The notes beneath the pieces are model-generated. The model saw only the letters and a program-made list of their open reading frames with translations, made no database searches and was not told the origin of the DNA. Of a stretch of 15,430 nt of DNA, positions 7,349-14,129 are shown piece by piece. The stretch covers positions 1 to 15,430 of the forward strand of contig CACYEO010000155.1 in assembly GCA_902773475.1 (NCBI GenBank), in the 5' to 3' direction. Each line of letters starts with the position of its first letter. The first letter of the stretch is position 1. The translations under genes were made by a program, and so were the position numbers. The stretch is from an uncultured bacterium (GTDB lineage Bacteria; Verrucomicrobiota; Kiritimatiellia; RFP12; UBA1067).

Positions 7349-7807
7349 ATGGAAATCGACGAACGCTGCAAACCCTACGCCGAGGAAATGAAAACCTGCG
7401 GCTACTGCGCCGAGGGCGAATATCTCGCCGCATTCGGCATAAAGATATGCGACCTCCCGTCCTCGAAACTCTACCTGTTCAAGGAACAGAGCCATCGCGG
7501 GCGCGTGATCGTGGCATCCAAACTTCATGTCAGTGAAATCACGGCGCTGTCCGACGACGAGCGCAACGCGTTTTTCGCCGACGTGAACCGCGTCTCCAAC
7601 GCGCTCCACGCCGTATTCAAGCCGGCAAAAGTGAACTACGGAGCCTACGGAGATACCGGACACCACCTCCACTTCCACCTCGTTCCAAAATACAAGGACG
7701 ACGAATTCGAATGGGGCGGCGTCTTCGCGATGAATCCGAAACGGAAATTCCTCTCTGACGAGGAATATGCCGGACTCTGCGAAACGATAAAGGCCGCGCT
7801 ACGGTAA
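7349..7807 (+). CDS. HIT-family (histidine triad) nucleotide hydrolase or transferase
   Basis: A 152-residue protein with the histidine triad HLHFHLV (residues 106-112) preceded by GDTGH; His108 is the expected nucleophile on the alpha-phosphate of a nucleotide substrate. HIT proteins hydrolyse or transfer nucleotidyl groups (AMP-lysine, dinucleoside polyphosphates, adenylylated intermediates); the exact substrate is not readable here. N-terminal CGYC (17-20) is a CxxC pair found in a subset of HIT proteins and may bind metal. KLYLFKEQSHRGRVIVASK and the C-terminal WGGVFAMNP are characteristic of the small bacterial HIT group. The start is ATG 7349, placed 7 nt after TATAAT. The frame stays open upstream through the heptad repeats, but that segment is repeat, not protein. 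Appears monocistronic: 83 nt and another promoter separate it from the next gene. Confidence 0.9.
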   Translation: MEIDERCKPYAEEMKTCGYCAEGEYLAAFGIKICDLPSSKLYLFKEQSHRGRVIVASKLHVSEITALSDDERNAFFADVNRVSNALHAVFKPAKVNYGAYGDTGHHLHFHLVPKYKDDEFEWGGVFAMNPKRKFLSDEEYAGLCETIKAALR

Positions 7808-7874
7808 AAACCGGATTCTGCGATTCCCTCCGGATTCGACAGGCCGCCTGCACGACCGCGCCGCGAATGCGGTG

Positions 7875-7883
7875 TGGTATACT
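7875..7883 (+). promoter_or_regulatory. Extended -10 promoter of the dacA-panC operon, predicted leaderless mRNA
   Basis: TGGTATACT with no clear -35 box and exactly 7 nt (TTCCGCC) before ATG 7891, the same geometry as the HIT promoter. No ribosome-binding site lies in between. This also argues for ATG 7891 as the start rather than ATG 7867, which lies upstream of the -10 box. Confidence 0.62.
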
Positions 7884-7890
7884 TTCCGCC

Positions 7891-8838
7891 ATGCGAAAAA
7901 CACTGTTGATCCCGATAGCCGCGGTTCTCGCGCTTTTGCCGTCCGCCTCCGCAGCGGGCGGAACGGCGGAATCCGCGTTCGCTCTCCCCGAACCCACGGG
8001 AATGATCGTGGCGGGCGGCGTCTCCAGGGATCCCTACGTGGGCGCGATATCGATGGACGCGTCGACCGGGGAGATATTCGTGTCGGATCACGCCGACCGT
8101 CCGGGATATCCCGCCTCCACGACGAAACTGATGACTCTCCTCCTCGTGCTCGAAGACATCGAGTCGGGGAAATCCAAGACGAACGAATACGCCGAAGCCT
8201 CGCAATTCGCCGCCGCGCAGATACCCTCTTCCGTCGGGCTGCGTCCGGGGCAGAAGATGACGGTGGACGATCTTCTCATGGCGCTCATGGTGAAATCCGC
8301 GAACGACGCCGCAGTGGTTCTCGCCGAGCACGCGGAAGGAAGCGTCGCGGCGTTCGTCGCCCGCATGAACAGGCGCGCGGCGCAGCTGGGAATGACGCGC
8401 ACGCGCTTCGAGTCTCCCAACGGACTCTCGCCGGACAAGGTGAACAAGCGCGGATTCGACATCTCCACCGCGCACGACCTCGCCATTCTCGCGTGCGAGA
8501 TAGTGAAACATCCGCAGACGTTCCGCTACACCTCCCGCGCAACGGCCTCCGTCACGGACGGATCCGGCAATCCGCTCGTCCTGCAGAGCCACAACCGTTT
8601 CCTGACGAACCGCCGGCTGAAGATTCCCGGTGTGGACGGCCTGAAGACCGGCTACACCGACAAAGGCGGCTCTTCGATAGTTCTTACGGCAAAGCGCGGC
8701 GAACGCCGCGTAATCGCGGTCGTCCTGGGCAGCAGCAGCCGGGAAACTCGCGAAACCGAAGCCCACCGTCTCATATCCGACGCCGCCGACGCCGTGTCGC
8801 TCTGGCAGTCGAAAAACAGAAAGCGTGCAAAAAAGTGA
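7891..8838 (+). CDS. dacA: Serine-type D-Ala-D-Ala carboxypeptidase (peptidase S11, PBP5/6-like)
   Basis: Removes the terminal D-Ala from peptidoglycan pentapeptides outside the cytoplasmic membrane, limiting cross-linking. The 315-residue protein starts with a Sec signal peptide (MRKTLLIPIAAVLALLPSAS, cleavage near residue 22). The three penicillin-binding motifs are all present: STTK (Ser76, Lys79), SAN (136-138) and KTG (252-254). The sequence ends soon after the catalytic domain with a basic tail (NRKRAKK). The beta-rich PBP5 C-terminal domain and its amphipathic membrane anchor are absent, so the enzyme is probably soluble in the periplasm or held by charge. The gene heads an operon: its TGA overlaps the GTG start of panC as GTGA. 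The symbol follows family usage; other S11 paralogues (DacC, DacF types) cannot be separated on sequence alone. Confidence 0.9.
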   Translation: MRKTLLIPIAAVLALLPSASAAGGTAESAFALPEPTGMIVAGGVSRDPYVGAISMDASTGEIFVSDHADRPGYPASTTKLMTLLLVLEDIESGKSKTNEYAEASQFAAAQIPSSVGLRPGQKMTVDDLLMALMVKSANDAAVVLAEHAEGSVAAFVARMNRRAAQLGMTRTRFESPNGLSPDKVNKRGFDISTAHDLAILACEIVKHPQTFRYTSRATASVTDGSGNPLVLQSHNRFLTNRRLKIPGVDGLKTGYTDKGGSSIVLTAKRGERRVIAVVLGSSSRETRETEAHRLISDAADAVSLWQSKNRKRAKK

Positions 8839-9680
8839 AGATATTCGCAGACCCCGCGGAACTTTCCGCATGGACCCTCTCCCGCCGCGCGGCGGGCGCC
8901 AGAATCGCGCTTGTGCCGACAATGGGCTGCCTGCACGACGGACATCTGTCCCTGATTGCGGAAGCCCGCCGCCGCAATGCCGGTGAAATAGTCGTGTCGG
9001 TCTTCGTGAATCCCGTGCAGTTCGGCCCGAATGAAGACTACGCGCAGTATCCGCGCGAAGCGGAAGCCGACATTGAAAAGTGCCGCGCCGCGGGCGCCAC
9101 AGCGGTTTTCATGCCTTCGCCCGGGGCGATGTACCATCCGGATCGCTCTACATGGGTGGTGGAGGAGAATCTTTCCGCCGGTTTCTGCGGCGCGCGCCGC
9201 CCCGGACATTTCCGCGGCGTCTGCACCGTGGTCGCGAAACTCTTCAACCTCGCGCATCCGGATTTCGCCGTTTTCGGCATGAAAGACTTCCAGCAGGCAG
9301 CCGTGGTGAAACGCATGGCGCGCGATCTCGATTTCGGGATCGACATCGTAGTCGCGCCCATAGTGCGCGAACCGTCGGGGCTTGCGATGAGCTCGCGCAA
9401 CAAATATCTTTCGCCCGCGGAGCGCGAAAGCGCGCTCGCGCTCTCGCGCTCGCTGCGCGAAACGTCCGCGGCGTTCGCGGCGGCCGGCGGCGAAATGCCG
9501 TGGGAGCCCCGGAAACGCGCGATATCCGCCGCTCTTTCGCAGGCGGGGCTGCGTCCGGACTACGTGGAAGCGGCCGATGCCGAAACGCTCGAGCCGGTGG
9601 AGACCCTCCGCAAGGGCTGCGTCGTGCTTCTCGCGGCGTTTGCCGGAAAGACCCGCCTGATAGACAACATGGTGCTGTGA
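8835..9680 (+). CDS. panC: Pantothenate synthetase
   Basis: Condenses D-pantoate and beta-alanine with ATP, through pantoyl adenylate, to pantothenate, the precursor of coenzyme A. From GTG 8835 (overlapping the preceding TGA) the protein is 281 residues, the normal size. Motifs: VPTMGCLHDGHLSL (27-40, the HxGH nucleotide-binding loop with His34 and His37), SVFVNPVQFGPNEDYAQYPR (55-74), PGHFRGVCTVVAKLFN (123-138), FGMKDFQQ (147-154), and REPSGLAMSSRN (178-189), where the usual REPDGLAMSSRN has Ser for Asp. No panB or panD is seen nearby, so the pathway is split in this genome. Its TGA shares a base with the next ATG. Confidence 0.95.
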   Translation: MKIFADPAELSAWTLSRRAAGARIALVPTMGCLHDGHLSLIAEARRRNAGEIVVSVFVNPVQFGPNEDYAQYPREAEADIEKCRAAGATAVFMPSPGAMYHPDRSTWVVEENLSAGFCGARRPGHFRGVCTVVAKLFNLAHPDFAVFGMKDFQQAAVVKRMARDLDFGIDIVVAPIVREPSGLAMSSRNKYLSPAERESALALSRSLRETSAAFAAAGGEMPWEPRKRAISAALSQAGLRPDYVEAADAETLEPVETLRKGCVVLLAAFAGKTRLIDNMVL

Positions 9681-10381
9681 TGCCCGCACTCCGCCATTTC
9701 CCGAAACGCCTGCGCCTCCTGCACGAGGACGACGCGATAATCGTGGCGGAGAAGGAGGCCGGCTTTCTTTCCTGCGACATCCGCGGCGGCTCGCGCCCGA
9801 ATGCGCTCGATGCGCTTTCCGACTATCTCAAGCGCGGCGTCGCGAAATCGCGCAGCCGCGCATGGCTCGTCCACCGGCTCGATCGCGAAACTTCCGGCGT
9901 CATGGTGTTCGCCAAGTCTCTGGAAATCCGCGAAAAACTCCAGTCCCGCTGGAACGAAACCGAAAAGCGCTACCTCGCCGCCGTCGACGGCGTTCCCCCG
10001 CCGGAAGGCCGCCTTGAAAACTGGCTTCACGAAAGCGAAGACGGCGGTTTCTTCGTGCGGTGCCTCCCCCGCGCGCGTCCCGGCGCGAAGAATGCGATTC
10101 TCGAATATCGCGTCATCGCCGCCCGCGCGCCGTCATGCGCGCTTCTCGAAGTCGGACTGGTCACAGGACGCAAAAACCAGATACGCGTGCAGTTCGCGTC
10201 CGCCGGGCATCCCGTGCTCGGGGACTCCAAGTACGGCAGGCGGGCGCGCATGCGCGCGCCTCGCCTTATGCTCCATGCGATGCGCCTGGCCTTTCCGCAC
10301 CCGGTCACCGGGCGGCGCATGGAATTCGCATCGGAACCGCCGCGCGAATTCGAAAGGATGTTCCCGGATGCGTTTCGTTGA
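9680..10381 (+). CDS. RluA-family pseudouridine synthase
   Basis: Isomerises uridine to pseudouridine in rRNA or tRNA. The 233-residue protein carries the RluA motif HRLDRETSG with catalytic Asp68, the following VMVFAKS segment, TGRKNQIRVQFASAGHPVLGDSKYG near residue 170, and a C-terminal LHAMRLAFPHPVTG segment. There is no N-terminal S4 domain, so it belongs with the short forms (RluA, RluC core or TruC type) rather than RluD. The target nucleotide cannot be read from the sequence. Start ATG 9680 overlaps the panC TGA by one base. Its own end overlaps the next gene by 14 nt. Confidence 0.9.
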   Translation: MPALRHFPKRLRLLHEDDAIIVAEKEAGFLSCDIRGGSRPNALDALSDYLKRGVAKSRSRAWLVHRLDRETSGVMVFAKSLEIREKLQSRWNETEKRYLAAVDGVPPPEGRLENWLHESEDGGFFVRCLPRARPGAKNAILEYRVIAARAPSCALLEVGLVTGRKNQIRVQFASAGHPVLGDSKYGRRARMRAPRLMLHAMRLAFPHPVTGRRMEFASEPPREFERMFPDAFR

Positions 10382-10970
10382 TGCATCGGCGCAGGGCGCG
10401 CTTGAAGAAACTGCGGCTGTGCTCAATGCGGGCGGCGTGGCGGTGATCCCCACCGACACAGTTTACGGCCTTGCGGCGCGTCCGGATTTTCCGGCCGCGG
10501 TCGAAAGACTCTACGCGATAAAGCACCGCGACGCGCGCAAGCCTATCGCCATGCTCGCCTCCGGCCCCGGCGCGGTGCGCGCCGCAGGCGCGGAACTCTG
10601 CGGAGAGGCGGAGCGCCTCGCGGAGCGGCACTGGCCGGGCGCATTGACGCTCGTGCTGCGGTGCGGAGACGCCTGCGAAGGCTTTCGCGTTCCCGCGAAC
10701 ACGTTCGCACGCAGGCTCGCCGCGCTGTGCGGGGGGCTGCTGCGCGCGACGAGCGCGAATCTTTCCGGATGCGCGGCGGCGGCAGACGCGCCTGCCGCGC
10801 TCGAAGCCGTCGGGCTTTCCTGCGACATCGCGGTGGATGGCGGCCCTGCGGTTTTCGGCGCGGCGTCCACCGTGGTCAGATTCGCCGGGCCGTTCTCGCC
10901 GCCTGAAATCCTGCGCCCCGGCCCTGTGCGGATTGAAACGGGTCTTGCCGGCGCTGCCGGGGGAAAATAG
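10368..10970 (+). CDS. tsaC: L-threonylcarbamoyladenylate synthase (YrdC/Sua5 domain)
   Basis: Makes threonylcarbamoyl-AMP from threonine, bicarbonate and ATP, the first step of t6A37 synthesis in ANN-decoding tRNAs, an essentially universal modification. The 200-residue protein has the YrdC core only, without the C-terminal Sua5 domain. Visible: VIPTDTVYGLAAR (27-39), AIKHRDARKPIAML (50-63, the Lys/Arg pocket), WPGALTLVL, RVPAN and TSANLSG. ATG 10368 was chosen because it gives the complete N-terminal strand; it overlaps the end of the pseudouridine synthase by 14 nt. It is the third RNA-modification enzyme family in this window (with TruA/RluA and Dus). The rest of the t6A machinery (tsaB, tsaD, tsaE) is not in view. 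Confidence 0.92.
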   Translation: MRFVDASAQGALEETAAVLNAGGVAVIPTDTVYGLAARPDFPAAVERLYAIKHRDARKPIAMLASGPGAVRAAGAELCGEAERLAERHWPGALTLVLRCGDACEGFRVPANTFARRLAALCGGLLRATSANLSGCAAAADAPAALEAVGLSCDIAVDGGPAVFGAASTVVRFAGPFSPPEILRPGPVRIETGLAGAAGGK

Positions 10971-10972
10971 CG

Positions 10973-12337
10973 ATGTTTGCCGACAGGGCGTACATGCTCG
11001 ACATATCGCGCGACAAAGTCCCGTCCATGCCGACTTTGCGCATGCTGGCGGATTTGCTCGCGCGCTTCCGCTACAATCAGCTTCAGCTTTACACCGAACA
11101 TGTTTTCGCATATTCCGCTCACCGGAAAGTCTGGCAGGCCGCGTCGCCGCTGACCCCTGCGGAGATCCGCGAACTCGACGCATGCTGCCGCGCGCGCGGC
11201 ATCGAACTCGTCCCGAACCAGAATTCCTTCGGCCACATGGAACGCTGGCTCGTCCTTCCGGAATACAACGCGCTCGCCGAACTCCCGCGCGGCGGCGCGC
11301 CCCTCCCCTGGGGCGGATTCAAGAAATTCCCCACCACGCTTTCGCCTTCCGTTCCGGAATGCATCCCTTTCCTCGCCGGCCTTTTCGACGAACTCCTGCC
11401 TAATTTCACTTCCCGGCTTTTTAACATCGGCTGCGACGAGACGTTCGATCTGCTCGGAAACGGCGGGCGTTCCTCTGCGGACGTGGCAGCGCGCGGCGAA
11501 GGGCGCGTGTATCTCGACTTCGTGAAGAAGGTGATGTCGCTCGCGCGCGAGCGCGGCTTCCGTCCCATGTTCTGGGGTGATGTCATACTCCGCCATCCGG
11601 AGCTCGTGCGGGAAATCCCGCGTGACGCCGTCGCGCTCGACTGGGGCTACGAGGGCGGCCATCCGTTCCGGGAGGAGACGCGCAGGTTCGCGGAAGCGGG
11701 GCTTGAATTCTACGTGTGCCCTGGAACGTCGTCGTGGAATTCGCTTTGCGGACGCGTCGAAAACATGCGCGAGAATCTCATCGCCGCGGAAAAGGCCGGC
11801 CGCGAATCCGGCGCGCGCGGGTACATGGTGACCGATTGGGGCGACGGCGGGCATTGGCAGCCGCTGGCGGCTTCCCTGCCGGGTCTCGTGCTCGGCGGTG
11901 CGCTCGCATCCTCCGGGCCGTCCGCAGCCGCCATGGATCTGGAAGAAGCTCTCGATTCCGCGATGGGCGTTCCGCTCGGCGGCGTTCTTCTGCGGCTCGG
12001 CACTCTGTACCTGCGCGGCGGCGCCCTGCGCGCGAACGCGTCGGAGCTTTTCAGGATCCTCGCCGGCGGCGCGGCCTATGCCCCGCATCCTGGCATGACC
12101 GCTCCCGTGCTGTCCGAAATATCGGCGGTCGCCTCGGGATGCCGCAGGAAGGCGGAACATTACGCGTCCGAAAACGTCTGGGCGGAGGAGATTGTCTACA
12201 TGGCCGATCTTGTCGATGCCGCGTGCAACGTGCGCGACAGGGGAAGGCTCGCCGCGCTCAAAGAAGAACACGCCAGGGTTTGGCGCCGCCGCAACCGCGA
12301 AGGCGGCCTTGCGGACAGTCTTGCGAAATTCCCCTAA
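10973..12337 (+). CDS. Glycoside hydrolase family 20-like beta-N-acetylhexosaminidase, catalytic domain only
   Basis: GH20 enzymes remove terminal beta-linked GlcNAc or GalNAc by substrate-assisted catalysis. The 454-residue protein starts directly in the barrel: MLDISRDKVPSMPTLRMLAD (8-27) and NQLQLYTEHVFAY are the first strands, NQNSFGHMERW (82-92) follows, and NIGCDETFDL (151-160) holds the catalytic Asp155-Glu156 pair in the place of the usual GxDE. FWGDVI and the later DWGDGGHWQ provide substrate-facing aromatics. The usual N-terminal GH20b domain is missing, and there is no signal peptide, so it should act in the cytoplasm on imported oligosaccharides or muropeptide-derived sugars. It lies 2 nt after tsaC, last in the dacA operon, and a small hairpin follows it. 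The family call is good; the substrate is inferred. Confidence 0.8.
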   Translation: MFADRAYMLDISRDKVPSMPTLRMLADLLARFRYNQLQLYTEHVFAYSAHRKVWQAASPLTPAEIRELDACCRARGIELVPNQNSFGHMERWLVLPEYNALAELPRGGAPLPWGGFKKFPTTLSPSVPECIPFLAGLFDELLPNFTSRLFNIGCDETFDLLGNGGRSSADVAARGEGRVYLDFVKKVMSLARERGFRPMFWGDVILRHPELVREIPRDAVALDWGYEGGHPFREETRRFAEAGLEFYVCPGTSSWNSLCGRVENMRENLIAAEKAGRESGARGYMVTDWGDGGHWQPLAASLPGLVLGGALASSGPSAAAMDLEEALDSAMGVPLGGVLLRLGTLYLRGGALRANASELFRILAGGAAYAPHPGMTAPVLSEISAVASGCRRKAEHYASENVWAEEIVYMADLVDAACNVRDRGRLAALKEEHARVWRRRNREGGLADSLAKFP

Positions 12338-12353
12338 ACCGCCGCCGCGGTTT
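12336..12353 (+). terminator. Possible weak terminator after the dacA-GH20 operon
   Basis: A 7-bp perfect stem, AAACCGC / GCGGTTT, with loop CGCC, begins in the stop codon of the GH20 gene. It is followed by TTTGCGG rather than a long T-run, so termination would be inefficient or factor-aided. Its end overlaps the -35 box of the next promoter. Confidence 0.4.
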
Positions 12354-12380
12354 GCGGTTCCGGTCGCGTTTCTGTATACT
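12352..12380 (+). promoter_or_regulatory. Sigma-70-like promoter of the zinc-ribbon gene
   Basis: TTGCGG (12352-12357), 17-bp spacer, TATACT (12375-12380). The start of transcription is expected near 12388, giving a leader of about 40 nt that contains a strong ribosome-binding site (AAAGGAGGT, 12415-12423), 4-5 nt before ATG 12428. This is the one gene here with a near-perfect Shine-Dalgarno sequence, suggesting high expression. Confidence 0.6.
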
Positions 12381-12427
12381 TCCTCCCGTGCGCGGATCAC
12401 GGCGCGTACGCATCAAAGGAGGTCTCC

Positions 12428-12943
12428 ATGTCCGAAGATACCGTTGCCGCCGCCGGGCCCGCCGGCGAAACAGAAGAACAGGTTCTGCCGCGTTCCGCGG
12501 AGGAAACCCCCGAGGGCACTGAAATAAGCGATATGGACATCGTTTTCGACTGTCCCTACTGTGGCCACAATCTGGCCATAGACTATCGCGGCGCCGGCCT
12601 GCAGGTGATGTGCGTGCAATGCGGCGAGGCCGTGTCCGTGCCGATTCCCGAAGACATGCACATCGACGATCTCGATGTCGAGCCGGGCGAAATCCTGAAA
12701 CAGCTTTTCAAGACCCGCCGCATGCTCCGCGACGCGGAAAACAGGATTGTCGAACTCGAGGAGGCTCTCGACGCCGCCAATGCGCGCGCATTGGAGAGCG
12801 AAGCGGCGATGGAGGCTACGTATCCCGTGCGCGCGGAAATAGCGAATCTCGCGGATCAGGCCGTAATCGCGCTCCGCCGCATAGCGGACCTCACCGCGCC
12901 TCCCGCCCCGGCGGCCGGGGCGGATTCCGCCGCCGCGGAATAA
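12428..12943 (+). CDS. Small zinc-ribbon / coiled-coil protein of unknown function
   Basis: A 171-residue cytoplasmic protein. Residues 1-35 are acidic and probably disordered. Residues 38-70 form a zinc ribbon with two CxxC knuckles (CPYC 42-45, CVQC 62-65) 16 residues apart, like the ribbons that begin with FDCPYC in many Verrucomicrobiota and Planctomycetota proteins. Residues 86-130 are a charged amphipathic helix (heptad Leu/Ile/Ala with many Glu, Arg) likely to form a coiled coil. The tail is Ala/Pro-rich. I do not recognise a catalytic motif; a role as an adaptor or in binding nucleic acid is possible but unproven. The gene stands alone with its own promoter and the strongest ribosome-binding site in the window. 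It keeps the GC-rich composition of the host and marks the last host-type gene before the restriction cassette. Confidence 0.78.
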   Translation: MSEDTVAAAGPAGETEEQVLPRSAEETPEGTEISDMDIVFDCPYCGHNLAIDYRGAGLQVMCVQCGEAVSVPIPEDMHIDDLDVEPGEILKQLFKTRRMLRDAENRIVELEEALDAANARALESEAAMEATYPVRAEIANLADQAVIALRRIADLTAPPAPAAGADSAAAE

Positions 12944-12960
12944 AGCGCATCCGCGGCTTT
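12942..12960 (+). terminator. Imperfect hairpin after the zinc-ribbon gene
   Basis: AAAGC, GC, loop ATCC, GCG, GCTTT: an imperfect stem with one bulged base that begins within the stop codon and ends in TTTA. It is compatible with a short terminator and lies directly against the next -10 box. Confidence 0.4.
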
Positions 12961-12964
12961 ACGG

Positions 12965-12970
12965 TATAGT
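12965..12970 (+). promoter_or_regulatory. Probable -10 box of the restriction-modification genes
   Basis: TATAGT (with overlapping TAGTAT at 12967-12972) without a recognisable -35 box. Transcription would start near 12977-12978, only about 6 nt before ATG 12984, so the methyltransferase mRNA would be almost leaderless. This marks the junction between GC-rich and AT-richer DNA. Confidence 0.45.
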
Positions 12971-12983
12971 ATCGGTGCTACTT

Positions 12984-14129
12984 ATGACGTCAGATATTAC
13001 AAGGAATGAATTTATCAAAGGAGTTGTAGCGTTGGCCGGCACAACGGCAGTTGCTTCGACCTTACTTGCGGGAAAACCTCTTTCGGCGGAAGACAGGAAG
13101 AAGCGCTCCCTTGGCCAGTTCTTTACCAGCGGAGACTGCTGGTTGCGTCCGCACATCAAAAAATTCATAGCCGAAAGCGGAGCCGGTGTTGCATACGATC
13201 CGTTCGCGGGCGACGGCTGTCTTCTGCGCAAGGTGCAGGGCGATGTCGCGGAAATACGCCGGACTGTCGGACTTGACATCGACAAAGATCTCGGATGGAA
13301 ATGGAACGACTCGCTTGAAAACATACCCCATCTGGATGATGCGATAATAATAACCAATCCGCCGTATATTTCCAACTACTCGGCGCGGCGCAAACATATA
13401 AATGAATCGCTGGAGAAATATTTCAGTAAAACGGAGTACGATGACGTCTATCTTTTGGCGCTTGACAAGATGCTTGCCGCGCAGGAGTTTGTTGTTGCAA
13501 TCATACCTGAAACATTCATCAACTCCCCGTACAAACAAAAGTCCCGTTTGAAATCCATAACAATTCTCGAGGAAAACCCTTTTAGCGATACAGACACGCC
13601 TGTTGCAGTGGTCTGTTTTGACGGACGCGAAAAAGGATTTTCTGAAATCGCAGTCTATAAGGATTCTGCTTATATTTGCACGTTGAAGGATGTGGAAGAA
13701 TCCCGCCTGAAACCTTCAAACACGGTAGAAATGCGGTTCAACGACCCTGACGGCTGGCTTGCGGTGAGGTGCGTCGATACAACGAATCCAGATGACATGT
13801 TGCGGTTTGCTTTTAAACAGGACATAAACTACAATTGGGTAAAAGGGATTAAAACATCTTCGCGTCTTTTAACGCTGATAGATATTGATGTGCCTGTCGG
13901 GAAACGCGTGGCCATGATAGAAGAATGCAACAGGATATTGCGGGAAATACGCGAGAAGTCCCACGATATAATACTGAGTCCCTTCAAGGGAAACATGAAA
14001 AACGGGGTGCGGCGTCGAAGGTTGGATTTTATGACATGCCGTGCTATAGTGGAAAAAGCATATTTGACGGTAATGCCCAGGCAAAAAGCGCCTGCCGCGA
14101 TGCAGCAGATGCTGTTGGAGGCTATATGA
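12984..14129 (+). CDS. Type II N6-adenine DNA methyltransferase (gamma-type), with Tat-signal-like N-terminus
   Basis: The enzyme should methylate an adenine within its recognition site and protect the chromosome from the neighbouring nuclease. From ATG 12984 it has 381 residues. SLGQFF (42-47) is motif X; DPFAGDG (72-78) is the S-adenosylmethionine-binding motif I; VGLDID (95-100) is motif II; NPPY (125-128) is catalytic motif IV. The order X-I-IV identifies the gamma group, with target recognition in the C-terminal half. The first 35 residues (ITRNEFIKG, a hydrophobic stretch, then AGKPLSA) look like a Tat export signal with Asn for the second Arg, which is odd for a DNA enzyme. Other possible starts are GTG 12975 and TTG 13032, the latter preceded by AAAGGAG. 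GC content is about 40-50 %, well below the neighbours. The recognition site cannot be read from sequence. Confidence 0.88.
   Translation: MTSDITRNEFIKGVVALAGTTAVASTLLAGKPLSAEDRKKRSLGQFFTSGDCWLRPHIKKFIAESGAGVAYDPFAGDGCLLRKVQGDVAEIRRTVGLDIDKDLGWKWNDSLENIPHLDDAIIITNPPYISNYSARRKHINESLEKYFSKTEYDDVYLLALDKMLAAQEFVVAIIPETFINSPYKQKSRLKSITILEENPFSDTDTPVAVVCFDGREKGFSEIAVYKDSAYICTLKDVEESRLKPSNTVEMRFNDPDGWLAVRCVDTTNPDDMLRFAFKQDINYNWVKGIKTSSRLLTLIDIDVPVGKRVAMIEECNRILREIREKSHDIILSPFKGNMKNGVRRRRLDFMTCRAIVEKAYLTVMPRQKAPAAMQQMLLEAI
13017..13023 (+). promoter_or_regulatory. Possible internal ribosome-binding site for an alternative methyltransferase start
   Basis: AAAGGAG lies 8 nt before an in-frame TTG at 13032. 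Starting there would remove the Arg-Asn part of the Tat-like segment but leave motif X and everything after intact. The same bases encode Ile-Lys-Gly of the signal-like sequence, so the match could be coincidental. Confidence 0.35.

Noticed and set aside
7811..7837. Direct repeat CCGGATTC spaced 19 bp apart after the HIT gene
   Set aside because: Only two 8-bp copies, no dyad and no relation to the -10 box at 7878; too short to interpret.
10244..10257. 14-bp palindrome GCGCGCATGCGCGC
   Set aside because: Lies inside the pseudouridine synthase coding region, in a run of Arg/Ala/Met codons typical of high-GC sequence; no sign of function.
12388..12522. GTG at 12388, also 7 nt after a -10 box, as another leaderless start
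   Set aside because: It opens an Arg-rich frame with no family features, while ATG 12428 in another frame has a near-perfect ribosome-binding site and a zinc ribbon.
12984..13100. Export of the methyltransferase by the Tat pathway
   Set aside because: The twin Arg is Arg-Asn, the partner nuclease has no signal, and the function requires cytoplasmic DNA. A recombined or coincidental leader is more likely than export.
13925..14125. Upstream extension of the restriction endonuclease inside the methyltransferase gene
   Set aside because: It would overlap 200 nt of a conserved gene in another frame; ATG 14126 has a good ribosome-binding site and the usual ATGA coupling.
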